Shown here piece by piece: positions 10,301-17,350 of a DNA stretch of 32,677 nt. Each line of letters begins with the position of its first letter. The first letter of the stretch is position 1. The stretch comes from Terriglobia bacterium (GTDB lineage Bacteria > Acidobacteriota > Terriglobia > Terriglobales > Acidobacteriaceae): NCBI GenBank assembly GCA_020073185.1, contig JAIQFT010000048.1:1-32677 (forward strand), in the 5' to 3' direction. Made by a program: the position numbers and the translations under genes. Under the pieces are notes generated by a model, which did not search any database, was not told the origin of the DNA, and was given only the letters and a program-made list of their open reading frames with translations.

Positions 10301-11697
10301 GGACGCCGCGGTGATTGCGGGAATTGCGCGTCGAATGCCGAGAGCAGCTCCGCCGCCTTGGCGCGATGGAGGTATGGAACGGCTCGTTGCTCCTCTTCCG
10401 AGAAATGATTGGCGGCATTGGTCGAGTTCAAGATCAGCGACAGAATGCCGTTGAAAAATCCCGGCCCTGGATCGAGTGTTGCGATGTCCTGGTAGATCGA
10501 CAGTTCACCTGCGCCGAGCCGCAGCGGCTGCTCCGGGGCCGTCAGCAGGATCGAGGTCAATCCAGCCATCGCTTTCTCTTTCGCACCCGGCCCCTGCGCG
10601 TCGTAGAGCGCGTAGTAATAGCGGGAAGCCTCGGCGTAGGCGTGCACCTGCTCCAGCAGGCGCGCCAGCGTGTACAACTCATCCGTCGACCACTGCCCTT
10701 TGCGCGCTTCCTTGCGCAACCTGTACTCGTTGATCATCTGTTGCGCTACGTCGAGCTTGCCCTGCTGCTGGTAATAAAAGAAGATCCGTGCCAGCGAGTT
10801 CAGGTCGTCGGGATTCGCCTCCAACTGCCCGCGCCATTGATCCAGGTACTGGCGCGAGGTGCGCGTTTCTTTGAGCAGTTCGAAGAAGCTCTGCACCAGT
10901 TCCGCCGGCCATAACGGCTGGAATGCCTGATCGTAGACGGCGAGCCCCCGCTCCACCGAGCCCTGTTTGTAGCTGACCAGCGCCTTCGCCTTCACGGGAA
11001 ACACTGCGTCATCGGGAAACGCTTTCTGGTATTCCGCAATGGCCTGTTGCGCCTCGGGTGCATTCTTCTGATCCAGCAGGAACTGAAAGTACCGAATGTA
11101 GAGCGAGCGCTCCCGCGGATAGCGCGCGATCCAAGCCTTGTATTGCGCTGCCGTGAGGTCGCTCGGCATAGCGTGCGCCCGCGCGAGGTCAAGGATTCGC
11201 TCGAAAGCCTTCCACGACCGTTGCTGCGAGTTGGGCATCAGCGCTTCGCCCGATGCCGGCGACATCTGCCCGACGGTGGCGAGAATCCTGATCTCATCCT
11301 GCGGACGCACGCGACGGTGGTAGAAGTCCGCCAGCGCCAAGTTCGCAGCGGCCTTGTCCTGCGCCTTCTGCGCGTATTGCTTCCAGTCGGCTTCCGCGGC
11401 ATCGAAGTCAAGCGCCTGTTCGTCTTCCAGCGCGCGCAGGGAATACAGGCCGGCGTCGCGCGGCTTGTCCTTGATCAGTTCCGCCAGCGCGGCGCGCGTC
11501 TCCGCCGGGGGACGCCGTCCCAGCACTGCGCCTCCGGGCATATCCATGAGCCGGAAGAAGACGCCTTCCAACGCGGACTTGCTCTCGACGTTGACCATCC
11601 AAGCCGGCAGCGCGCCGCTGGCCGCCAGAACCAACCCGGCGCAAACCGTCGCCACCACGATCGCCACTCGCCCGATGCTCTTACGGAAGCACTTCAA
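4339..11697 (-). CDS. Giant TPR protein (2452 residues), exported/anchored
   Basis: By far the longest gene here. Residues about 10-35 are a hydrophobic export or anchor segment. The rest is mostly helical repeat: many helix-turn-helix units with the TPR spacing of A, Y/W, L, G/A, Y and P, for example around residues 1800-1870 (AAYETLAEYYNDAGEGTKAI, then LAVIHWRQNNRAEADAHW). A non-repeat linker at about 545-605 contains CEEEDC and is rich in Q, E and P; the last 25 residues are basic and Pro/Ala-rich. The start is TTG, backed by a perfect AGGAGG six bases upstream inside the preceding gene, a 17-base overlap. No enzyme motif is seen. TPR arrays bind proteins, so a scaffold for the other operon products is inferred. 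A frameshift is unlikely because the frame stays open throughout. Confidence 0.85.
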   Translation of the reverse strand: MKCFRKSIGRVAIVVATVCAGLVLAASGALPAWMVNVESKSALEGVFFRLMDMPGGAVLGRRPPAETRAALAELIKDKPRDAGLYSLRALEDEQALDFDAAEADWKQYAQKAQDKAAANLALADFYHRRVRPQDEIRILATVGQMSPASGEALMPNSQQRSWKAFERILDLARAHAMPSDLTAAQYKAWIARYPRERSLYIRYFQFLLDQKNAPEAQQAIAEYQKAFPDDAVFPVKAKALVSYKQGSVERGLAVYDQAFQPLWPAELVQSFFELLKETRTSRQYLDQWRGQLEANPDDLNSLARIFFYYQQQGKLDVAQQMINEYRLRKEARKGQWSTDELYTLARLLEQVHAYAEASRYYYALYDAQGPGAKEKAMAGLTSILLTAPEQPLRLGAGELSIYQDIATLDPGPGFFNGILSLILNSTNAANHFSEEEQRAVPYLHRAKAAELLSAFDAQFPQSPRRPELHEQLLETYANYGASDAVIRDGKQFLANFAAAPQRTQVALLMAEAYSRTKQTKEEFAIYDSVLQELARNAQQVPLGSAANESDYSKRVEAEEQSSPAVSCEEEDCQQGAPQARLQKRPQQKAFSVGQTSVEQPSGPRSPEYARVLERYIGRLVQQKLVADALAVLRREIDRNPNDPGLYERLAEFLQQNQIGAETEQVYKRAIQQFPERSWYHKLARWYLAQKRKADFVQLSSDVSKIFAGTELQSYFDAVVRGANYEIEPQMYLQLNLYAHQRFPHNLTFVRNLLGAYSRRETRDNAAYERLLHEHWMEADDLRDRLFQSLSGPRLEAELRRVESGEMASNWDAAANKNPLAVRFVADAHLWRSHFEDAAAPLGAMARVFPADFEIGRRASAVFRSLAYFDSRNTELAVAVEQNLLQADAGNRETLARIGDIYADRELFAKATPYWNKMVETEPGLQAGYLDAATVYWDYFDFDNALRLLNEGRAKLGRPDLYAYEEGAIYEGKRAYPQAVAEYVKGALGREGGSAQARLQQLATRASYRDLVEEATTKPTERANPAPEAVNLRIAVLEAQGRKDDLEKFLMRLIERASSLDLLESLETLAQQKSIEPARQRALERQAELTTDPIRRLELRYQLVRFYEGKKDFAAAQRNVEVLYSEHPKILGVVRATVDFFWRMKLQQRAIEVLEQASKDAYPDLARRFRFEAARKMTEAGHYEPARQIIVPLMAAEPYNTEYLAAMADTFARSGDNRGLKKFYLEKIAFFQGTSMDASAKTMQIAALRRGLIPALTRLKDYSGAVDQYMLIINSYPEDEGLVTEAAYYAGRYALKQRLLDFYAKTVQQSPRDVRWAVVLARLEANFEDYPAAIDAYAKAIVVRPDRVDLRTARAGLLERLMRFDDAVADYQKLYELTYKNPSWMEKIAEVRARQGKTADVVQALKLAFIEGRPEQPQNYFNAAQRLERWNMLMAAREFAEQGMKAAGDNALGHESLSGTRLWMRILTRQRKQDEAWTRLDRIRNAVSARVAAALAKPAVPNSDEDAVRRAGEAARRKDARANLSACLQEMGATIDKYFVPEERARFAGYLAQKRAGMSLNDVGDFLAPAAQSAGIPALEVQWRQELLLAGTDSALSGVTRLVDLQTKRLKFTELGAQMEALAARAPVPERAMYLQRAADTYRSGGDWQSELRLLNALHARNGWAGDPQRYYELLLAHDPQTLVALANSNQRTERDAVANYIVANGDGHIAQLAINTRAIGLPPIWLKAYTGLTGLYFRDASPAVDTAFRSALSDATIGERLGKRVDRSQQLAGNTWFYYGARYGEYLGSVTKRPNAEDYLPSALEQTPGRAAAYETLAEYYNDAGEGTKAITDYSHSLELGPERADIHDKLAVIHWRQNNRAEADAHWRESLSILTRQVQRRQVRETFWRDFGSVMEHFRTRRVFGDYRRGVDALLRAYIRKNGTWRNTALMRDAYRALGDDAAGVAWLLDLASVAPYPTAMVAEFADNRWIPKARKEPIYRRMLQYKQDALSRTQGMERDYALQDYQSWRRRWIGYLLDTGQFDRARAELDTLRAETGAVDLFVSERLRVDAAQNRLEATLDSYRADPDHAPPLPLLREVAMDLHKQKDKSSASKVLEYVFSREIEEHKLTAANLLGLAESRIGSGDMKGALELLHRATLVVGQPFENLDAAASLLVRSGHPAEATEFFDALVKAEPWNAVARVNLAHAQMKAGKDAAGARAALMAIARNPELAYETRLRAAAAAAPGAEIVWGSNELRIIGTNATAIPAAFNPAFFHQARLKVAQQAGSNKIRMQLLRAALEDYPSRDAARVPFFRAALEAKQNQLAIATLQPMLQSVFLLLKGDTDTERASDAGDEPTLRNPYGWQSVPLAERASLARDIGSALDGLNRWPEAVRFLTVAAQLETAADRKAAVQTQIEDLRTRIRQRALNENRRPMIHSELDQDRVVRPMLVSRRAPPPAAAPARRRTP

Positions 11698-14047
11698 TCT
11701 GCACCTCCTGCGAGCCGGCGTTGTGCGCCATGTCTTCCGCCGTCACGGTGAGCCGGTACGTTCCTGCCGGCAGATTCTCGGGGACGATCAGTTCGCCCGT
11801 ATTCGTGCCCGCCTGCTGGCTCCACTTGAGAGCGACGGGCGCGGCGCCCTCCAGCCGGGCTACCAGCGTGCGCGTGCTCTGCGACGCGTTAGCTCTAAGC
11901 AGCATGACCTCGCCTCTGCGAAACTTCTTTTTGTCAAGACGCAGCTTGACCACCGGCGGCGTGCTAGCGATGACGAACGTCTTCTGCTCGCGATACATGT
12001 TGCCGCTGCGATCGCGCAACATCAGGCGCACCGCGTAGGTTCCGTCCTGCATGTCGTTGGGCGCGAGGAAGCGCGTCTGCCAGATGTCTTCGCTGGGCAG
12101 GTAGCGCAACTTCTTTACCAGGCCGAATGGAAACAGCGCGATCACGGACACGATCGATTCATCCGTCTTCACGCGCAGCACCGGATCGCCGGGGCGGATC
12201 ACGCGCGGACGGAGCAGCGATCGTGGCACCGCCAGGAACGATGTGTACGGCGTCACGAATTTGTACTTGCGTGCCAGCCGAATGATTTCGTCAATCGACG
12301 CGCGGTCTTCGCCGTCACGCTCGATCTTTTCCAGCAGTGCGTCTACGCGAGCCCGCGCCCAAAGCCGCGGCAGTTGCGGATGGTTTGCCGCTTCCGCCGG
12401 CAGGTCCGCCGTTTGCTTCATCTCCAGCGCTTCGCCGTCGCGGACCGCGCGGGCTGCGAACGTGACTCCCCGTTGGGGCTGCTTGTATTGTCCAACCCAC
12501 GAAGCCATCGAGCCCGAGAAAGCGGAGTCCTGCAGCGCATACACCGTCTGCACAGAGGTCTGCGGCGCAACCTCCAGGCGCAACTGCCCAACCGGACTGC
12601 GCCCGATCTTCGATGCGAAGGCGTTGAGCTTGAAGTCGGCGGCTTCCGTCGACAGAACGTTTTCCAGCACGCCGTCGTTGCGCGACAACATCCGCAGCAG
12701 CGGCAGGTTGGCATCATCACCCACCCCAAAGATGTAGGTGCGCGGCCGCTGCGCTTCCGCCAGTTTCTTCCATTGCTGCGCGTACCACGCCGACAGTTTG
12801 CCGTTGTGAATGATTCCGCGATCCGCGCCGCCGTCGCTCAACAACACCAGGTACGCATTCGGGCCGGAGAGCGCCGCCTGCGTCAGTCCCGTTTCCAGCG
12901 CTTTCTGCAGATCGGTGCCGCCGCGCAACCGGCTGGCTTTCACGAAATCGAGAGCCTTCCCCACCGTCGTTGCGTCCGCGGCGGCCGCCGCCGGCTGGAA
13001 CGTCTGGATCTGCGTATTAAAGAGGATGAGGTTAAAGCGGTCGCCCGGGCGCAGCCCGCGCAGGATTTTCTCCAACGCCTCGTAGCTGCGCTCGAGCTTC
13101 TCCCACTGCATGGAGAGCGAATTGTCGAACAGCAGGATCGCCGTCTTCGGCGCCTCCTGTTTACCGGCGCTCGCTCCTTTGCTTCCGTTGCCGATCAGCG
13201 CTTGCGCCTCGAAGAAGCCTGGCTCGGTTGTGGAGCGCACCGGCGCCATCTCGTGCGGGGATGGCTGCCCGCTCACCGGGTTGCGATACGTCAACACCTT
13301 GAGCGCGTCGACGTCCGCGTTGTCGAGCTGCCATTGCACGCTGAAGTCTTCGGTCAAGGCGACTTGCCGAGCCTCGAACTCGCCTTTCACCACGTGTTCC
13401 GAGTTCTCTGACAGCTTCAGCGGAAAGATCTTCCCGCCTACCTGGAAACCGCGAATGGCGTGCGCCGAATCCATTTCGAAGTGGATCCACAGGTGCAGTG
13501 CGGTCTGCGCCTGGTATGCATCGGGCCGCAGCGGAATCGAGAAATAGGAGCGCAGGCCCTCCACCGGGATCGACTGGTGATACTCGATCTCCATGCGCTT
13601 GGTTCCCCGTGCCGGAATGGGCGTGATCTTTGCGCTGAACACCGCGCTGCGCCGCGCTTCCTCCGCACCGCGCTCCCCTTGTTGCAGGAGGCCGGGATCG
13701 ATGTACTGCTGCTTGAGCTGGTTATAGAGTTCCTCCGCGCGTTTGCGCTCGAGTATGACCGCGGGCAAGCGCGTCGGCCCGTCCCAGGTCGCAAAGTCTG
13801 AAACCGTCGCTCGGCTAGGCAGCGCAAAAAAGTAATTCCCTTCCTGTACGACGCCGGTATGGTTCGCGAACACCTGCCGCACGAAGACGCGCGCGTCGCC
13901 GTTGTCGATGCGAATCGTGATTTCCATCTCTTCCAGCGACAGCACCGCAGGATCCGGCTGTTGCTTGTCACGCGGAATCAGCACGCCCGCGTCGCCGAAG
14001 CATGCCGCGGATGCCACCCATATCAAGAAGATAAGAAGCCGTCTCAT
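11681..14047 (-). CDS. Secreted VIT + von Willebrand factor A domain protein
   Basis: A 788-residue protein. Residues 1-20 are a signal peptide. Residues about 35-170 are a VIT domain (vault/inter-alpha-trypsin), including RVFVRQVFANHTG and the ERKRAEELYNQL helix. Residues about 300-480 are a vWA domain opening KTAILLFDNSLSM, with all metal-ion-dependent adhesion site residues: D308, S310, S312, T378 and D405. The region after about 620 is beta-rich with two Ig-like modules (LRDRSGNMYREQKTF; PAGTYRLTVTAEDMAHN). VIT-vWA proteins usually bind other proteins through the metal site, so an adhesion or assembly role is inferred. The start overlaps the propeller gene's stop as ATGA, with GGAG eleven bases upstream. 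Domain calls are strong; the binding partner is unknown. Confidence 0.88.
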   Translation of the reverse strand: MRRLLIFLIWVASAACFGDAGVLIPRDKQQPDPAVLSLEEMEITIRIDNGDARVFVRQVFANHTGVVQEGNYFFALPSRATVSDFATWDGPTRLPAVILERKRAEELYNQLKQQYIDPGLLQQGERGAEEARRSAVFSAKITPIPARGTKRMEIEYHQSIPVEGLRSYFSIPLRPDAYQAQTALHLWIHFEMDSAHAIRGFQVGGKIFPLKLSENSEHVVKGEFEARQVALTEDFSVQWQLDNADVDALKVLTYRNPVSGQPSPHEMAPVRSTTEPGFFEAQALIGNGSKGASAGKQEAPKTAILLFDNSLSMQWEKLERSYEALEKILRGLRPGDRFNLILFNTQIQTFQPAAAAADATTVGKALDFVKASRLRGGTDLQKALETGLTQAALSGPNAYLVLLSDGGADRGIIHNGKLSAWYAQQWKKLAEAQRPRTYIFGVGDDANLPLLRMLSRNDGVLENVLSTEAADFKLNAFASKIGRSPVGQLRLEVAPQTSVQTVYALQDSAFSGSMASWVGQYKQPQRGVTFAARAVRDGEALEMKQTADLPAEAANHPQLPRLWARARVDALLEKIERDGEDRASIDEIIRLARKYKFVTPYTSFLAVPRSLLRPRVIRPGDPVLRVKTDESIVSVIALFPFGLVKKLRYLPSEDIWQTRFLAPNDMQDGTYAVRLMLRDRSGNMYREQKTFVIASTPPVVKLRLDKKKFRRGEVMLLRANASQSTRTLVARLEGAAPVALKWSQQAGTNTGELIVPENLPAGTYRLTVTAEDMAHNAGSQEVQIEVLP
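11704..11709 (-). promoter_or_regulatory. Shine-Dalgarno for the TTG start at 11697
   Basis: Reads AGGAGG on the minus strand, six bases before TTG 11697, and lies within the last codons of the VIT/vWA gene. It is the main reason to accept a TTG start for the giant TPR gene. Confidence 0.75.
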
Positions 14048-15966
14048 GGCAAGTTCTGCTCCACAATCCGAACCAGCCCGTTATCGGTCCCCACATACAA
14101 ATACCCGCCGCTCACCGCCAGCGCGGTTACGTTCTCCGACGGTAACCCGTCACGCACCACTGTCCAGCGCCGCGACTCGCGGTTGTACACATGCAATCCG
14201 TGCCCCAGCGTGCCGGCAAAGACGTGTTGCGCCGTTGCCAGCATCGCGTTGGGATTGACCTCGAGTTTTCCTGTTCCTGCCTCCAACGGCTGGAAATGGC
14301 CGCCCGAATCCAGACTCATCATGCCCGCGCCATAGGTGCCGATCATCCATTCGTTGCCGACGGGCAGCACCGCTGTGATCCAGTTGTGCTTCAGTTCGGA
14401 AGTCGCAGTAGTGTAGCTGCCGACGATCTTCTCGTCGTCGAGCACCGTCAGGCCGCCGAGCGTCCCCGCCATCAGGCGGTCGCCCATTACTCCCAGTGCG
14501 TAAACGTGGTTGTTCACCAACCCGTGAAAGGCGTACAGACTGCGCGCGCCGGACCCATCGAGGAAGGTCAGCCCAGCGGGCGTGGCCACCGCGATCCCGC
14601 CGCGATAGGGCACAACGTCGGTGACATGGTCCGCGATCAACCCGTCGCTGCGCTTCAGCGCCTGCTGCTCGTTGCCGCCGTTGTCAAACAGAAGCAGGCC
14701 GTTGGCCGTGGCGACGTATGCGCCGTCGCCGCCCAGACGCGGCACGATGCGATTGATGCAGAACGCGCGCTCGTTCTCCACGTGTTGTGTGCGCCCGCCA
14801 AGCGACGCCAGGATGTCGAGCCCGCGGTCGAAGTAGCCGACCCACAGCCGTCCTTCCGGATCCACTGCCAACGCCGAAATGTTTCGGTCGGTAAGCTGCG
14901 CGCCTTCGCGCGACAGCACTCGCTCCCAGCCGGCCCCGCGCCCCAGTTCGTAGAGGCCGTCCTTGGCGAGCGCGAAAACCGCGCCTTCGGCAGCGAAGAG
15001 TTGCTGTGTCTCGCCGAAATCCACCGACGCGCGCAAGCGCGCTGGAATCACCCGCGTCTGCGCCAGCGGAACATCCGCGATGCCTTCGTCCATCGTGCCG
15101 ATCAGCAGCGCACCGGCACGCGGCAACAACGCGCGCGCCAACGCGCCCTTCGCCAGCACTCGCCACAGCTTGCCATCGCGGAATTCCGCCACGCCGGCTG
15201 ATGTGCCCACGTAGACCGAGCCTTCAGCCAGCGCGATCGAGTGCACTTGCGCGTCGGGCAGCCCTTCGGCTTCGCCAAAGGTGTCGCTTTGCCCCGCATG
15301 GAAGCGCAGCACGCCGCGGTCCAGCGTGCCCACCCACAACTCGCTCTCATCGCCCGCCAGCGCCGTGATGTGCAGGTTGGCGAGAGTCGAATGGAGCAGG
15401 GTGATCGCATGCCCGTCGTAGACGAGCACACCTTTCTTCTGTGTGCCGATCAGCAGGCTTCCGGAAGCCATCGGAAGAATGGTCGTGACGCTGCGGGCGG
15501 CCGCATCTTCCGGCCGGATCTGCCGAAACACATGGCCGTTGAATGCCAGCACGCCTTCCGACGCGGTTGCAATCAGCAATTCCGGCTGGCGCGAATCGGC
15601 GAGAGTCGCCTGCGCCATGACGCCAAGCGGTGAGGCCGGCAGCTCCTGCCCGACGCGATACCGCTTCAGCAGCGCGCCACGTGCGCTGTATTCAAACAGA
15701 CCCGCTGGGCCGCTGAGGTATAACTTGTCCTGGAAACGGGCCGCGCTGGAAAAAACTGCCGGCGCGCTGATCCACTCGAAGCCCGGGTTGGCGCTCGGTT
15801 CAACATGGCGCACGCCGAAGCGGATATACTTCTCCGCCGCGACTTGCTCGCTAGCGCCACGCAACGCGTGCATAGCTCGCCAATAGACGGCTCCCGACGC
15901 AGCCAATAACAGGACAGGAATAAGGAGGAGAGCATTGCGCCAGAGAAGTTTGCTGGACGAACTCAC
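14044..15966 (-). CDS. Membrane-anchored double beta-propeller protein
   Basis: A 640-residue protein, first gene of the operon. Residues about 10-29 are one membrane segment (NALLLIPVLLLAASGAVYW). The rest is a run of about 45-residue propeller blades with patterns such as SELWVGTLDRGVLRF, GSVYVGTSAGVAEF, GRLWVGYFDRGLDIL and GYLYVGTDNGLVRI. These resemble the Reg_prop/two-component-regulator propeller blades. Roughly 12-14 blades would make two seven-bladed propellers. In many bacteria such propellers head hybrid histidine kinases, but here there is no Y_Y_Y, kinase or regulator domain. A periplasmic sensor or binding platform is inferred. The start is GTG with no strong ribosome site, 29-30 bases from a predicted transcription start. 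Confidence 0.8.
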   Translation of the reverse strand: MSSSSKLLWRNALLLIPVLLLAASGAVYWRAMHALRGASEQVAAEKYIRFGVRHVEPSANPGFEWISAPAVFSSAARFQDKLYLSGPAGLFEYSARGALLKRYRVGQELPASPLGVMAQATLADSRQPELLIATASEGVLAFNGHVFRQIRPEDAAARSVTTILPMASGSLLIGTQKKGVLVYDGHAITLLHSTLANLHITALAGDESELWVGTLDRGVLRFHAGQSDTFGEAEGLPDAQVHSIALAEGSVYVGTSAGVAEFRDGKLWRVLAKGALARALLPRAGALLIGTMDEGIADVPLAQTRVIPARLRASVDFGETQQLFAAEGAVFALAKDGLYELGRGAGWERVLSREGAQLTDRNISALAVDPEGRLWVGYFDRGLDILASLGGRTQHVENERAFCINRIVPRLGGDGAYVATANGLLLFDNGGNEQQALKRSDGLIADHVTDVVPYRGGIAVATPAGLTFLDGSGARSLYAFHGLVNNHVYALGVMGDRLMAGTLGGLTVLDDEKIVGSYTTATSELKHNWITAVLPVGNEWMIGTYGAGMMSLDSGGHFQPLEAGTGKLEVNPNAMLATAQHVFAGTLGHGLHVYNRESRRWTVVRDGLPSENVTALAVSGGYLYVGTDNGLVRIVEQNLP

Positions 15967-16001
15967 GCTGGTGGTTTGGGGGTTTGCCGCCGTGCCGTCA
16001 G

Positions 16002-16030
16002 ATTATGCTCCGCAACGCTACGTACAACAA
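16002..16030 (-). promoter_or_regulatory. Candidate sigma-70 promoter of the six-gene operon
   Basis: On the minus strand, TTGTTG (16030-16025) and CATAAT (16007-16002) are separated by exactly 17 bases. This would place the transcript start near 15995, about 30 bases before GTG 15966. The -10 matches consensus at 5 of 6 positions, the -35 at 3 of 6. The rest of 15967-16298 holds no gene I can support. Confidence 0.45.
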
Positions 16031-16127
16031 CCGAAAAATCTTCCGCCCCACGAATGCGCCATTGCAGCAATTGTCGATAAGGAAGCGCCTTTCGCCAGTT
16101 AGGCCCTAAACCGCTCCAACAGCGATG

Positions 16128-16158
16128 TGTGCAAATGTTTTCCCCTAATATGTGCAAA
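16128..16158 (+). repeat. Spaced direct repeat TGTGCAAA in the divergent control region
   Basis: TGTGCAAA occurs at 16128-16135 and again at 16151-16158, 23 bases apart start to start, about two helical turns. It sits between the divergent operon and PEP-CTERM promoters and could be a paired regulator site. Eight bases is short, so chance is possible. Confidence 0.3.
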
Positions 16159-16298
16159 GATTTACCCTTCCCAGCGTCCGAAATCCTGGAGAGCAGTTAC
16201 TTCGGTCACCGTGCGGTGGCGCTATCCTATTGAAAATACAAATGCTTACTTGGGCCCGGCGCAAGCAAGATGGCGCTCTGCGTGCAATTACCGGTTGC

Positions 16299-16970
16299 AT
16301 GATGCGCTCACTCACAAAATCAGCTTTGCTCCTCTTGCTGTTGGTTTCGCTTGCAGCCGCCCTGCATGCGGATACTGTAAACCTCAAGCTCGTCAACACC
16401 CTGCCCAACAACAACTCCGGCGGCGTGTACACTTATCCCTATAACTTCTCCGTCAATGGCTCACCGGCGCTGATTGCGTTGCTTTGCGATGATTACAACC
16501 ACGAAGTCCAGTTGGGAGAGAGTTGGTACGCCAACGTCAACACCTTGGCGGGCGCGGCGACTGGCGCAGGTCAATTCAGTGCCACTGCTTACTACCAAGC
16601 GGGATGGCTCTTCCAGCAGCTTGTGAACAATGCCCCCTACGCATCGCCGAACTCCATCAACTGGGCCATCTGGAAAACCACCTCGCCTACCCTCGTTGTG
16701 CCATCCTCGGTGATGGGCAGTGTCTCGACCCAGGGCAGCGTAGCGTGGTGGCTTGCCCAGGTTCCCACCACCATCGATCCCAACGCGCTCAGCAACATCG
16801 TGGTGTACACCTGGGACGGTAATACGACGACGATCGTGAACGGGCCAGGCGGCCCGCCGCAGGAGTATCTTGGAACCGTTCCCGAGCCCGCGAGCGCGCT
16901 CCTGATGTTTACCGGCTGTGGCTTCCTCTTCCTTCGCCTGCGCAAGTCCGTCGGACAGCGCGAACCGTAA
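16299..16970 (+). CDS. PEP-CTERM sorting-domain surface protein
   Basis: A 223-residue secreted protein. I chose ATG 16299 (MMRSLTK) because it begins directly at a typical signal peptide that ends near ALHA; in-frame starts further upstream would add a polar tail. The C-terminus has the full PEP-CTERM signal: VPEPAS, a hydrophobic stretch (ALLMFTGCGFLFL), then RLRK. Such proteins are recognised by an exosortase (EpsH/XrtA type) and usually end up in the exopolysaccharide or at the outer surface. The body is rich in N, T, A, Y and W with LLCDDYNHEV, a pattern common among PEP-CTERM proteins of this phylum, with no enzyme motif. No exosortase gene is in the window. It is divergent from the six-gene operon. 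Confidence 0.85.
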   Translation: MMRSLTKSALLLLLLVSLAAALHADTVNLKLVNTLPNNNSGGVYTYPYNFSVNGSPALIALLCDDYNHEVQLGESWYANVNTLAGAATGAGQFSATAYYQAGWLFQQLVNNAPYASPNSINWAIWKTTSPTLVVPSSVMGSVSTQGSVAWWLAQVPTTIDPNALSNIVVYTWDGNTTTIVNGPGGPPQEYLGTVPEPASALLMFTGCGFLFLRLRKSVGQREP

Positions 16971-16988
16971 CTGTCGCCCCCCTTTCGC

Positions 16989-17030
16989 GCGTCACCAAAA
17001 CGGCCCGAAATTGACCAGGTTTGGTGACGC
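16989..17030 (+). terminator. Hairpin after the PEP-CTERM gene
   Basis: GCGTCACCAAA (16989-16999) and TTTGGTGACGC (17020-17030) are perfect 11-base arms around a 20-base loop, starting 19 bases after the PEP-CTERM stop. Position suggests transcription termination or mRNA 3' protection, but no T-run follows. Confidence 0.45.
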
Positions 17031-17350
17031 ATTGGTGATAAGTCTTGGGGGAGGGATCTCCGGCCCGCTTCCCGGTGATGCCCTCCCATTTCTTGTGCCC
17101 ATTATCCCTGCCTGTACTTCCTGCGCCATCTCCCACACCTCGCGGAGTAAATCATTCCCGATTTGGCAGCACAGTTCGTAATGAGACTGCTCCACGACTA
17201 CTTTTGCAGGGTGTCCCCTCATTGTGGTTTTCCGGTGGTAGGGTGCTTTCAGAACGGACTTGCTCGATGCAGCGGCGTCGATCTTCGGGGCCGTGGGGCG
17301 GTTGATTGCGCGGACCAACATCTTCGCCGGGCCAGAGACAACACACTTCC
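17031..17350. other. Gene-free stretch upstream of the hybrid kinase
   Basis: Short open frames exist on both strands, but none has a ribosome site, a recognisable domain or a plausible composition. No convincing -35/-10 pair was found. It presumably holds the kinase promoter and leader. Confidence 0.4.

Noticed and set aside
11354-13411. 685-codon plus-strand open frame opposite the TPR and VIT/vWA genes
   Set aside because: Very rich in R, Q and H, a shadow of the codon pattern on the other strand; no signal, motif or ribosome site.
16271-16286. A -24/-12 (sigma-54) like element, TGGCGC...GTGCA, before the PEP-CTERM gene
   Set aside because: GG and GC are correctly spaced and sigma-54 control of PEP-CTERM genes is known, but the transcript would start within two or three bases of ATG 16299, leaving no ribosome site. 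Kept only as a weak possibility.
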